Source: an uncultured Erysipelotrichaceae bacterium (GTDB taxonomy: Bacteria > Bacillota_I > Bacilli_A > RF39 > UBA660). From it: a stretch of DNA of 35,730 nt. The notes below the pieces were generated by a model that saw nothing but the letters and a program-made list of their open reading frames with translations, ran no database searches and was not told where the DNA came from. How positions within the stretch are numbered: the stretch's first letter is position 1; each line of letters opens with the position of its first letter. The DNA lies in NCBI GenBank assembly GCA_902767245.1, contig CACXGO010000001.1:1-35730 (forward strand). Reading direction: 5' to 3'. Of this stretch, positions 1-6,149 are shown in pieces. The translations under genes were made by a program, and so were the position numbers.

Positions 1-87
1 AAGAGAGTTTTTGTAATAAAAATTCTTAAGTATCTTTCTATCATTTTATTACTTCTAATCTTTATGATTATTGTAATAAAAAAATGA
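1..87 (+). CDS. Type I toxin-like hydrophobic peptide, copy 1 (5' end cut by window edge)
   Basis: An open frame runs from the first base to the TGA at 85-87. It reads KRVFVIKILKYLSIILL and continues hydrophobic to a Lys-Lys end. The start codon would be just outside the window, giving a peptide of about 29 residues. It aligns in layout with the peptide at 404-496: a basic N-terminus, one hydrophobic helix rich in Leu and Ile, and a C-terminal KK. The downstream palindromes and antisense promoter are also duplicated, so this is the first of two tandem modules. Small membrane-active peptides of this shape are the toxins of type I toxin-antitoxin systems. I do not recognise a named family, and toxicity is inferred. 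Confidence 0.6.
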   Translation, partial: KRVFVIKILKYLSIILLLLIFMIIVIKK

Positions 88-115
88 CACTTAATTTAGA
101 AATAAATTAAATGTC
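78..115 (-). terminator. Intrinsic terminator of antisense RNA copy 1
   Basis: The inverted repeat 86-98 / 103-115 forms a 13-bp stem with one wobble pair and a 4-nt loop. On the minus strand it is followed by seven T (A tract at 78-84). The A tract is the Lys-Lys codons of the peptide and the stem begins inside the TGA stop, so coding and termination signals share bases. Confidence 0.7.
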
Positions 116-130
116 TGTCAAAACACAAAA

Positions 131-177
131 GGTAGACATTTAGATATCTAAATGTTCTCCCACAATTGTGGGCTACC
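131..177. repeat. Double palindrome, copy 1
   Basis: GGTAG (131-135) pairs with CTACC (173-177) and encloses a perfect 20-nt palindrome (136-155) and a perfect 14-nt palindrome CCCACAATTGTGGG (159-172). The core recurs almost unchanged at 537-581. Either strand's RNA could fold into a closing stem with two hairpins. It is the 5' part of the antisense RNA and the 3' untranslated part of the toxin-like mRNA. Confidence 0.8.
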
Positions 178-186
178 TACAAGGTA

Positions 187-215
187 ATTATATCATAATA
201 ACGAATAATAAGCAA
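187..215 (-). promoter_or_regulatory. Promoter of antisense RNA copy 1
   Basis: On the minus strand TTGCTT (210-215) and TATAAT (187-192) are separated by exactly 17 bases. The same elements and spacing recur at 592-620, with changes only in the spacer. Confidence 0.7.
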
Positions 216-217
216 AT

Positions 218-256
218 AAATCTATTTAGAATAAAAGATAAATAGATTTTTATTTT
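218..256 (+). terminator. Probable terminator of the copy 1 toxin-like mRNA
   Basis: AAATCTATTTA (218-228) pairs with TAAATAGATTT (239-249), giving an 11-bp stem followed by a T-rich run. It lies beyond the palindromes and would end the first peptide transcript before the second module. No equivalent hairpin with a T run is seen after copy 2. Confidence 0.5.
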
Positions 257-315
257 TAATAAAAAGAATTAAAAATTTTGAAAAAGAAAATGAGCAAATT
301 TAAGGATTTACTCAT

Positions 316-344
316 TTGATAGTAGGTTTTAGATTTAATATAAT
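316..344 (+). promoter_or_regulatory. Promoter of toxin-like peptide copy 2
   Basis: TTGATA (316-321), a 17-base spacer and TATAAT (339-344) form a near-consensus sigma-A promoter. The expected start is around 351, leaving a leader of about 53 nt before the ATG at 404. Confidence 0.75.
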
Positions 345-350
345 GTCAAA

Positions 351-376
351 AGAACATTTAGAAAAAAGTGTCTACC
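351..376 (+). promoter_or_regulatory. 5' leader element complementary to the 3' palindrome
   Basis: AGAACATTTAGA (351-362) is exactly complementary, over 12 bases, to TCTAAATGTTCT at 552-563. TGTCTAC (369-375) is complementary to GTAGACA at 537-543. The 5' end of the copy 2 mRNA can therefore pair with its own 3' region in two collinear blocks. Long-range 5'-3' pairing that delays translation is known in type I toxin mRNAs such as hok; its role here is inferred. Confidence 0.6.
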
Positions 377-403
377 TTCTTAATAGAAAGGAGGTTTGAC
401 TGC

Positions 404-496
404 ATGAGAATTAAAACTTTTACCTTAAAGTTTTTGAAGCTCCTTGCTCTCATTTTATTACTTCTTACTAACCTAGTAATTGTATTAAAAAAATGA
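404..496 (+). CDS. Type I toxin-like hydrophobic peptide, copy 2
   Basis: A 30-residue peptide beginning MRIKTFTLKFLKLLAL and ending in VLKK. It has a basic N-terminus, one hydrophobic helix of about 20 residues and a C-terminal Lys-Lys. The ribosome binding site AAAGGAGG (387-394) lies 9 bases before the ATG, and a near-consensus promoter is at 316-344. Size, charge pattern, convergent antisense RNA and tandem duplication fit a type I toxin that inserts in the membrane. It does not match Fst, TxpA, BsrG or Ibs closely enough for me to name a family. That it is translated is well supported by the start signals; that it is a toxin is inferred. Confidence 0.7.
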   Translation: MRIKTFTLKFLKLLALILLLLTNLVIVLKK

Positions 497-524
497 CACT
501 TAATTCAGAATTGAATTAAATGTC
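487..524 (-). terminator. Intrinsic terminator of antisense RNA copy 2
   Basis: The stem 495-507 / 512-524 is 13 bp with one wobble, followed on the minus strand by seven T. Compared with copy 1, a T-A pair has become a C-G pair by changes on both arms (ATTTA/TAAAT versus ATTCA/TGAAT). This compensatory change supports selection on the RNA fold. Confidence 0.75.
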
Positions 525-536
525 GCAACAATTACT

Positions 537-581
537 GTAGACATTTAGATATCTAAATGTTCTCCCACAATTGTGGGCTAC
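537..581. repeat. Double palindrome, copy 2
   Basis: GTAG (537-540) and CTAC (578-581) enclose the same 20-nt (541-560) and 14-nt (564-577) perfect palindromes as copy 1, joined by TCT. Conservation is higher here than in the peptide codons. Confidence 0.8.
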
Positions 582-591
582 CTACAAAATA

Positions 592-620
592 ATTATATCA
601 TAATAGTGAATAATAAGCAA
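592..620 (-). promoter_or_regulatory. Promoter of antisense RNA copy 2
   Basis: Minus-strand TTGCTT (615-620), 17 bases, TATAAT (592-597). It faces the toxin-like gene and overlaps the upstream region of the membrane protein at 659. Confidence 0.7.
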
Positions 621-658
621 ATATATATTATTCATGTTATAATTATTAAGGTGATAGT

Positions 659-1225
659 ATGACAACTGGATATGAATTAATGGCAGCTATAACTAACTTG
701 GTAATATTTATTACAAGTGTAATTATTCTATTTAGAATAAAAAATAAAACATGGAATTTATTCTATAAATTTATATCGATAGATGCATTCCTAGGAGTAA
801 TTATTCATGGAATAGAAATGAGTAAAACTATAAACGATTTATTATGGGTAATACTATTAATGCTATTTACAATTACATTTAATACTTTATTATATATATT
901 TGTTACTCAAAAATTAAAAAAAATTACTATTTTATCAATATTAATAAGTATTATATTAATAATAGAATTATTGTTAGATTGGAATTATATAATAACTTTT
1001 ATTATATATGCAATCATAATAGTATTAATAAGTATTTACTTTATGTTTAAAAATAACTATCGAAATAAATTTTATTTTTTAATCGGAATAATCATTCAAT
1101 TCATTGGAATAATTCCAACATTCCTAAAAATAGGAATTGGTAACTTTAATCATAATTGCATAACACATACATTTACTTTGATAACAATTATTATATTTTA
1201 TATAGGAATAAAGAAAACGGATTAA
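659..1225 (+). CDS. Multi-pass membrane protein of unknown function
   Basis: A 188-residue, extremely hydrophobic protein with about six predicted membrane segments separated by short basic or polar turns. The start ATG follows AAGGTGA (648-654), and a TATAAT at 638-643 could serve as its -10 box. No catalytic motif is visible and I do not recognise the family. It sits directly beside the toxin/antisense modules and ends in a strong terminator, so it is a single-gene unit. Association with the toxin locus is by position only. Confidence 0.8.
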   Translation: MTTGYELMAAITNLVIFITSVIILFRIKNKTWNLFYKFISIDAFLGVIIHGIEMSKTINDLLWVILLMLFTITFNTLLYIFVTQKLKKITILSILISIILIIELLLDWNYIITFIIYAIIIVLISIYFMFKNNYRNKFYFLIGIIIQFIGIIPTFLKIGIGNFNHNCITHTFTLITIIIFYIGIKKTD

Positions 1226-1240
1226 AAAATCCGTTTTTAT
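1214..1240. terminator. Bidirectional terminator between convergent genes
   Basis: AAAACGGATT (1214-1223) pairs with AATCCGTTTT (1228-1237) and is followed by T residues on both strands. It overlaps the stop codons of the genes ending at 1225 (+) and 1237 (-). Confidence 0.8.
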
Positions 1241-2727
1241 TTGCTATATTTAGCATCAACTCTTTCATAAATAATACAAACATCATCTTTCATTCTAGCA
1301 TTTGGCCTATCACATACAAGTCCATCAGACATTTCTTTAAAATCTTTAAGATTAAGGCATCTTCCATCTTTAGTAAGAGTATAACCGGTTTCACAAACAC
1401 GTTCTTTTTCTGCTCTACGTTCTTCATAATATAAACAGGTTTTACCATTCAAAGTAAATTCATCATTGCATTTATATGATGTTGGTTTTACATAGCTCTC
1501 AAGGTAACACTTATAACCTCCTTCTGGAATATTGTCCCTAGGATCAATAACTTTACCCTTTTTGCATTTCCAGTCAGAGTTAACCATGTCATTTATCTTA
1601 TTAACACATTTACCTTTATAAACGACGTCTTTTCCAAGACATCCACCATTAATGGTTGGTTTAGTTGCTAAACACTTATGTTCATATAAAGTTCGACCAC
1701 TATCCATACAATATTCAGTAGCATCACCTGCATATGTTTTTACATGACATTTATCAGAAGAAGAATCATATTCTCCTTCTTCACATACACCTTCAGCTTT
1801 ATAAGATTCGCTTCTAACACACTTACCATCTTTTAAGGTGTAGTCGCCATAACAAGTTTCTTTCTCAGTTTCTGAAAAATGACCATCTCGATAACATTTT
1901 CCATTATATTCGCTATAACCTTCTGTACAAACTTTACCTGCTTTTGGTTCTTCTCTACCAATCTCTTTAAAACAAGAGTCACCATCTAAAAAATAGCCTT
2001 TATCACAATATCTACCAATCTCTTTAGCTTCATGAAGATTACGTACTGAACTTTCAAGTAAATAATCAAGTTCAATAGCATTGTTTTCCTCAATGATTGA
2101 ATTTATGTAAGCGGCTTTACAAACACTTATATTTTTTTCTTTAGCCAAATTGATATCCTTGTCATTGATTTTATCAATTGAAGTAATTAAAGTGCGAATA
2201 TCTCGATTTGAAAAACTACCATGAACTTTTTCTTCAATCTTAAAAACATTAATATCACCAGTTGTGCAAAGAAAAATAGGTAGATCATCGTCATAGGGAA
2301 TAAGCTCTTCTTCTGCTAATCTATCTCTTATAAAATCGATTATTTCATCAAGTTCACGGCCTTTTAAACTTGGATCAACAATTTCCTTTGGGTCTTCATT
2401 TAAAGCTACCATTTCATTAACTACATAATATTCATCAAGTTTAAGCTCAATAGTAGGATTTATGTCTAAAATGGCGGTTCCAATAATAGAATTAGGTTTT
2501 TCAATAATTTCTCTATCTTTAAAAATAACATTAACAATAATTGCAGCAAGACTTAAAACACCTGTGACAATTGTTAAAATAGTATAAATTTTAACATATT
2601 TTTCAATTTCTTCTTTTAAAATTTCATTTTCACTTTTTAATTTTTTTCTTGTTATTAAATAAACTACAAGTGTTGCAATCAAAAGTAATATTGCCAAAGA
2701 AAATAAAATGATTTTTAGTATTTTCAT
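1237..2727 (-). CDS. Membrane protein with RsgI-like middle domain and ten Cys-pair repeats
   Basis: A 496-residue protein. Membrane segments lie near residues 3-25 and 45-67, with a charged helix between them. Residues about 80-235 resemble the middle domain of RsgI-type anti-sigma factors: TAILDINPTIELKLDE, then ALNEDPKEIV, LKGRELDEIIDFI and a terminal SVRNLHEAKEIG. The rest, from about residue 240, is roughly ten repeats of the form C-x(8-12)-C with G-x-C (CDKGYFLDGDSC, CTEGYSEYNGKC, CETGYTLTKDGRC). These probably form an extracellular disulfide-rich or metal-binding array. The cytoplasmic anti-sigma domain of RsgI is missing. I chose ATG 2727 because AGGAG (2736-2740) lies 8 bases before it; a GTG at 2736 overlaps that site. 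Domain call inferred by eye. Confidence 0.6.
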   Translation of the reverse strand: MKILKIILFSLAILLLIATLVVYLITRKKLKSENEILKEEIEKYVKIYTILTIVTGVLSLAAIIVNVIFKDREIIEKPNSIIGTAILDINPTIELKLDEYYVVNEMVALNEDPKEIVDPSLKGRELDEIIDFIRDRLAEEELIPYDDDLPIFLCTTGDINVFKIEEKVHGSFSNRDIRTLITSIDKINDKDINLAKEKNISVCKAAYINSIIEENNAIELDYLLESSVRNLHEAKEIGRYCDKGYFLDGDSCFKEIGREEPKAGKVCTEGYSEYNGKCYRDGHFSETEKETCYGDYTLKDGKCVRSESYKAEGVCEEGEYDSSSDKCHVKTYAGDATEYCMDSGRTLYEHKCLATKPTINGGCLGKDVVYKGKCVNKINDMVNSDWKCKKGKVIDPRDNIPEGGYKCYLESYVKPTSYKCNDEFTLNGKTCLYYEERRAEKERVCETGYTLTKDGRCLNLKDFKEMSDGLVCDRPNARMKDDVCIIYERVDAKYSK

Positions 2728-2756
2728 ATTTTTCACTCCTATATTAATTATAACAT

Positions 2757-2781
2757 AAAAAAACTAGTCACCTAGTTTTTT
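2757..2781. terminator. Intrinsic terminator
   Basis: AAAAAACTAG (2758-2767) and CTAGTTTTTT (2772-2781) flank TCAC. T runs on both strands make it usable in both directions. It separates the 1237-2727 gene from the small-gene cluster at 2794-4201. Confidence 0.75.
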
Positions 2782-2793
2782 AATATTATTTAT

Positions 2794-2889
2794 TCACTTT
2801 AATTCTACCATCTTAGCAAATGCATCATTTTCGTGTTCAACATAGATAGTCAATTTAGCATTTTCATCCTCACTATTTTTAATACCTTT
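2794..2889 (-). pseudogene. Possible gene remnant (C-terminal coding fragment)
   Basis: Minus-strand translation gives KGIKNSEDENAKLTIYVEHE followed by NDAFAKMVELK and a stop at 2794-2796. The composition is protein-like. The frame is blocked upstream by TAA at 2890-2892, and the nearest ATG is in another frame and runs only 15 codons. It may be the frameshifted tail of a decayed gene behind the small gene ending at 2904. It is short enough to be chance. Confidence 0.25.
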
Positions 2890-2903
2890 TTACTCATAAA
2901 CGC

Positions 2904-3089
2904 CTACCTAGTCTTTTGTCGACATACAATTGTATAATTATTTAATTGTGCTAGAAACACCATTTTTTGGTAATTTCTATATGCTTCTAATGATTCTGGG
3001 CTATTATGATTAAATAGTCTTTTTTCAGTATAGTAAATCTTACTTTCACTATCTTCTGAAACAACTACTTCAATTTCATCACATGACAT
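2904..3089 (-). CDS. Small hypothetical protein coupled to the Nudix gene
   Basis: A 61-residue protein starting MSCDEIEVVVSEDSES. Its start overlaps the last 25 bases of the Nudix gene, and a strong AAAGGAGG site lies just ahead of the ATG, inside the Nudix reading frame. That combination supports real, coupled translation. It has an acidic N-terminus, a NHNSPESLEAYRNYQ helix and one late Cys. I do not recognise it. Confidence 0.6.
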   Translation of the reverse strand: MSCDEIEVVVSEDSESKIYYTEKRLFNHNSPESLEAYRNYQKMVFLAQLNNYTIVCRQKTR

Positions 3090-3577
3090 TTTTTATCCTC
3101 CTTTGCATATTTTAAATATTCTTGAAACACTAAATAATGACTTTTTTTAAATATTCCTTTATTAAATAAATTATCAATTTCTTCTTTGGTTGCATAAATT
3201 GCATCACTTACTTCATCTTCCTGTAAAACTAAGTCTTTTAAAGAAACATCTTTTTTTAAATAATACAAATCACAGAAAGAATCTTCATCTTTAGTGGTAT
3301 AAAACAAAGTCGGATTTGGAATATCAATACCTAATTCTTCTTTAACTTCTGTTTTTATTCCTTCTAAACTACTTTCTCCAGCTTTAGGATGTCCACCAGT
3401 TAAAGCCCATTTACCATCTTTATTTATGCTTCGCTTTTGAATTAAAAACTTCCCTTCAATATTTTGCATAACAATTATTACAACTAAAATGTGCATCCCT
3501 TTTGGAATATCTTCACCTTTATAAATTGTTCTTCCTGTAAATCTTCTTTCACCATCATATAAGTCTCTTTTTTCCAT
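3065..3577 (-). CDS. Nudix hydrolase, IPP-isomerase-like subgroup
   Basis: A 170-residue protein. The Nudix box is GGHPKAGESSLEGIKTEVKE followed by ELGI, near residues 61-84. It keeps the metal-binding glutamates of TEVKEELGI, but the usual Arg of the RE pair is Thr. The N-terminus (DLYDGERRFTGRTIYKGEDI, then an HILVVIIV strand) resembles YfcD-type Nudix enzymes and isopentenyl-diphosphate isomerases. Such enzymes hydrolyse nucleoside diphosphate-linked compounds; the substrate is unknown. AAGGTGA precedes the ATG by 6 bases. It is the middle gene of an operon with the unknown gene at 3584 and the mini-gene at 2904. Confidence 0.85.
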   Translation of the reverse strand: MEKRDLYDGERRFTGRTIYKGEDIPKGMHILVVIIVMQNIEGKFLIQKRSINKDGKWALTGGHPKAGESSLEGIKTEVKEELGIDIPNPTLFYTTKDEDSFCDLYYLKKDVSLKDLVLQEDEVSDAIYATKEEIDNLFNKGIFKKSHYLVFQEYLKYAKEDKKCHVMKLK

Positions 3578-3583
3578 TTTATG

Positions 3584-4201
3584 TCACCTTTTCTTTATAT
3601 GAGTTTCTCCAATTATTTTAACATCAGTTGGTAAGACTTTATAATTAGAAATAATTCTTTTTAAATATTCTAACAAATCTCTCAAATCAGCTGAAGTCTT
3701 AGTATTAATACCACCAACATAACCAAATTCATCAACGATTGGTTCATTTAATTCTGGTAAAACAGTAGTTACAATTGGATGACCACAAACTTTAGAATAT
3801 TCATAAATGGTGTCATTATATTTATCATAAAATTGCTTGAATAATTCAAACTCTTCCGCACTAATTCGATCTAATCTTTGCAAATAAAATGCTAAAAAAA
3901 CACCAATATCTGGATCATTGGTAAAATGGGCAGTAATGTAGTTTTCACTAATTTTATCTGCCAATCTACATTGTTCGCCTTCTGTATCAATGTTTTTTAA
4001 ACCATAAATGTCTCTAAATGCATTAGTAATAGCGCCATCATGACTACCCATTCCATAATTAAATGTATAACCACAAACGGTTTGATTACCTGTTATAAGT
4101 AAAAATGCTAGTTTTCTTTTTGATGTTTTGTTTGAGTTTAAAAAATCATCCATATTAAAAGCATCAACCATTGGTTTAATACTGTAATTTAATCTTTCCA
4201 T
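3584..4201 (-). CDS. Hypothetical protein, first gene of the Nudix operon
   Basis: A 205-residue soluble protein with no membrane segment. Notable stretches are ITGNQTVCGYTFNYGMGSHD, SENYITAHFTNDPDIGVFLAF and YVGGINTKTSADLRDLLEYL. I do not recognise the family. The start at ATG 4201 is set by AGAGGTAA; an in-frame ATG at 4222 has no ribosome binding site and lies in the likely promoter (TATAAT just upstream). Six bases separate it from the Nudix gene, so the two are probably cotranscribed. Confidence 0.7.
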   Translation of the reverse strand: MERLNYSIKPMVDAFNMDDFLNSNKTSKRKLAFLLITGNQTVCGYTFNYGMGSHDGAITNAFRDIYGLKNIDTEGEQCRLADKISENYITAHFTNDPDIGVFLAFYLQRLDRISAEEFELFKQFYDKYNDTIYEYSKVCGHPIVTTVLPELNEPIVDEFGYVGGINTKTSADLRDLLEYLKRIISNYKVLPTDVKIIGETHIKKR

Positions 4202-4278
4202 AAAAATTACCTCTAAAATCATTATAACATAAATAATTTTTAATATTTAAGACATATTATAAATGAAAGGATGAAATT

Positions 4279-4716
4279 ATGAAAGAAAAAAATGAACTTT
4301 TATTACATATTTATAAAGATGCTGAAATGGGGGCATATACAACTTCAAAATTACTTGAAGATTTAAAGAAAAAAGATAATAAAATTAAGAAAGCTTTAGA
4401 GGATACTTTAAAAGATTATCAAAAATTTGCAAGCATTGCTAAAGAATATTTAGAAAAAGATAATGCCGAAATAAAAGAGAATGGAGCATTTAGTAAAATG
4501 ATGGCGAAAATGGGCATAAATAAAGAAGTTGAAGCTGATAATAGCGATGCTGCAATGGCTGATATGTTAATTAAAGGAATATCAATGGGCTCAATCGAGA
4601 TGACCAAAAAAATTAAAGCTTATGAAAAAGAAGTCACCAAAGATGAGTTGAATTTTGCTAAAAGCTTTTTAAAATTTCAAGAAAAAACTATAGAAATCTA
4701 TAAAGATTATCTATAG
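4279..4716 (+). CDS. Helical-bundle protein, ferritin-like/DUF2383-like
   Basis: A 145-residue, almost entirely alpha-helical, Lys- and Glu-rich protein: four amphipathic helices, with a Met-rich central stretch (FSKMMAKMGINKE and DMLIKGISMGSIEMTKK). The layout resembles small four-helix-bundle proteins such as DUF2383 or ferritin-like proteins. I cannot see a complete di-iron motif, so iron binding is not claimed. AAAGGATG precedes the ATG. It is divergent from the Nudix operon and ends in a shared terminator. Confidence 0.6.
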   Translation: MKEKNELLLHIYKDAEMGAYTTSKLLEDLKKKDNKIKKALEDTLKDYQKFASIAKEYLEKDNAEIKENGAFSKMMAKMGINKEVEADNSDAAMADMLIKGISMGSIEMTKKIKAYEKEVTKDELNFAKSFLKFQEKTIEIYKDYL

Positions 4717-4722
4717 TTTTTT
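4685..4722. terminator. Bidirectional terminator
   Basis: AAACTATAG (4685-4693) pairs with CTATAGTTT (4711-4719), with an inner AAATCT/AGATT helix. T runs follow on both strands. It overlaps the stop codon of the + gene and the end of the convergent gene. Confidence 0.75.
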
Positions 4723-5311
4723 AATAATCAGTTTGGACATAATACCAATTTTCTTTTAATTTTTCAATACTAACAATTCCAGTTTCATTATCCTTTATTA
4801 ATTTTTCACCACCAGTTGAATAAATTAATTCTACAGAACCAGATAACATTCCTCGGAAAATCCAAAAAATTATAACTTGACCTTCTTCGTCATTTTTAGT
4901 AACAAATACTTGTCCAGTATTAGAAAGACTTTTATAATTATCAGGCAAATCAACATTCCCTAATTCGTCATGAGAAAACTCGTCGTTTTTGACTTTTTCA
5001 ATTATTTCAAGCATTTCTTTTTCATGAAATTTTAAATCATACTTTGTTTTCATAAGACGAAAAGGAATTATAAAATGCATGATTAAAGCAAATACCGAAA
5101 TTACACATGCTGTTATATTAATCCAATTACAATTTTTTGGTATTCGACTAAAAGCATACCATATGGCACCTGAGACAAGCGGAAGAACAATTATTGTTGG
5201 TATTGGGAAAAAGATTAAAATCGAATCATATATTTCATCTAAAAACCAAAAATATACAAATCTTATGATAAATGCTAAGATTGCAAAAATTAACGCTAAA
5301 TACTTTTTCAT
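4721..5311 (-). CDS. Membrane protein of unknown function
   Basis: A 196-residue protein with three predicted membrane segments in the first 90 residues and a C-terminal soluble domain of about 105 residues. The latter contains YKSLSNTGQVFVTKNDEEGQ and a Trp/Tyr-rich end. It begins 9 bases after the gene at 5321 with only a weak GGGG ribosome site, so it is probably the second gene of that operon. The soluble domain is probably outside the cell. No family recognised. Confidence 0.7.
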   Translation of the reverse strand: MKKYLALIFAILAFIIRFVYFWFLDEIYDSILIFFPIPTIIVLPLVSGAIWYAFSRIPKNCNWINITACVISVFALIMHFIIPFRLMKTKYDLKFHEKEMLEIIEKVKNDEFSHDELGNVDLPDNYKSLSNTGQVFVTKNDEEGQVIIFWIFRGMLSGSVELIYSTGGEKLIKDNETGIVSIEKLKENWYYVQTDY

Positions 5312-5320
5312 TTTTCCCCA

Positions 5321-6097
5321 TTAAATTATGAATGTTAAAATAGCTGTAACTAAATTAGCGACTAATGTATATATTAAAATCTTAGTTTTACTAATTTTTA
5401 AATTTTTAATATAAAACAAATATTCTAAACCCACAACAATTAATTCAAAACCAATAAAATACCAAATGTAATTACTTACAGTAACTAAATACATCATTGC
5501 TAGTTGTAAACAAGCATTTGTAATTAAATTAACTACAGCAATAAAATAATATTTTCCAGTTTTAAATAAAAATGCAATTAAAGTTTCAACCACAATTGTT
5601 AAAGCAATAATTTTAATAAAATTCCAGACACTATTTTTATCTTCAGTTTTACTAATTACTTTCATGTCATTAACATCAATAGTAACATCAAAATTAAATG
5701 AAGTTTTTTGAATTTTTTCTGATACTTTTAATGTTCCATCTGAAAATTCAATAATAACTTTAAATTCACTAGGAACACCAAAATAAGTAAAACTATGTTC
5801 ATGAGTCGAATTGCCTTCAATGTTTCCCCACAAAAGAAAATCTCTTATTGCAGTTGCATACCAATTATCTTCATGATAAGTATAAATATTTCTTTCTTTG
5901 TAATCATTATATCTTTCAACTATTCCATCTATTAAATTTTCTTTATTACTAAAGTCACTCATTAAGTCAATTAAGTAATTTGAATCTTTCATATTTTTTA
6001 AAGTGACATTAATAGTTGGTTTAGGTCCAGTATCTGCAAGTACGAAAGTTGGAATAAATGCTAAAAGTAAAATAAATATTTTTTTAATTGTTTTCAT
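5321..6097 (-). CDS. Exported membrane protein with signal peptide and four C-terminal membrane segments
   Basis: A 258-residue protein. Residues 1-22 look like a signal peptide ending VLA, with the mature protein beginning DTGPKPTINVTLKN. An extracellular domain of about 130 residues follows, then four predicted membrane helices from about residue 160. A similar layout occurs in uncharacterised Firmicutes proteins starting with (D)xGPKPS; the function is unknown. GGTGATA lies just before the ATG, and an extended -10 box is at 6113-6121. Likely an operon with 4721-5311. Confidence 0.7.
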   Translation of the reverse strand: MKTIKKIFILLLAFIPTFVLADTGPKPTINVTLKNMKDSNYLIDLMSDFSNKENLIDGIVERYNDYKERNIYTYHEDNWYATAIRDFLLWGNIEGNSTHEHSFTYFGVPSEFKVIIEFSDGTLKVSEKIQKTSFNFDVTIDVNDMKVISKTEDKNSVWNFIKIIALTIVVETLIAFLFKTGKYYFIAVVNLITNACLQLAMMYLVTVSNYIWYFIGFELIVVGLEYLFYIKNLKISKTKILIYTLVANLVTAILTFII

Positions 6098-6112
6098 ATT
6101 ATCACCAAATAT

Positions 6113-6121
6113 ATTATATCA
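6113..6121 (-). promoter_or_regulatory. Extended -10 promoter of the 6097 operon
   Basis: TGATATAAT on the minus strand matches the TGN-TATAAT extended -10 consensus. No good -35 box lies upstream because the terminator of the preceding gene is there. Confidence 0.5.
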
Positions 6122-6149
6122 AAAAAAAGCAAACCATAAAAGCTTACTT
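6118..6149 (-). terminator. Terminator of the HTH-membrane regulator gene
   Basis: Minus-strand AAAGTAAGC (6141-6149) pairs with GTTTGCTTT (6125-6133), 9 bp with two wobbles, and is followed by a T run. It overlaps the stop codon at 6144 and abuts the next promoter. Confidence 0.6.

Larger units (their letters stand above)
78..180 (-). ncRNA. Antisense RNA, copy 1 (candidate antitoxin)
   Basis: The promoter at 187-215 places the RNA start near 180. The RNA runs leftwards through the two palindromes and ends at a hairpin with seven U at about 78, giving roughly 100 nt. It is complementary to the last codons and the 3' region of the toxin-like mRNA. This is the TxpA/RatA or BsrG/SR4 type of arrangement, in which the 3' ends overlap. 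Existence and size are inferred from promoter and terminator; transcription has not been shown. Confidence 0.6.
487..585 (-). ncRNA. Antisense RNA, copy 2 (candidate antitoxin)
   Basis: The start is predicted near 585 from the promoter at 592-620. The RNA crosses the 14-nt and 20-nt palindromes and terminates in seven U at 487-493, giving about 99 nt. It overlaps the stop codon and 3' part of the peptide mRNA. Sequence between the palindromes and the terminator differs from copy 1, which may give each antisense RNA specificity for its own mRNA. Confidence 0.65.

Noticed and set aside
131-581. Repeated palindromic blocks as a CRISPR or IS element remnant
   Set aside because: Only two copies, about 400 bp apart, each fixed relative to a peptide gene and an antisense promoter; no spacers, transposase or terminal repeats.
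1156-1434. Open frame on the + strand across the terminator
   Set aside because: It crosses a strong terminator, overlaps the Cys-repeat gene in antisense, and has no ribosome site.
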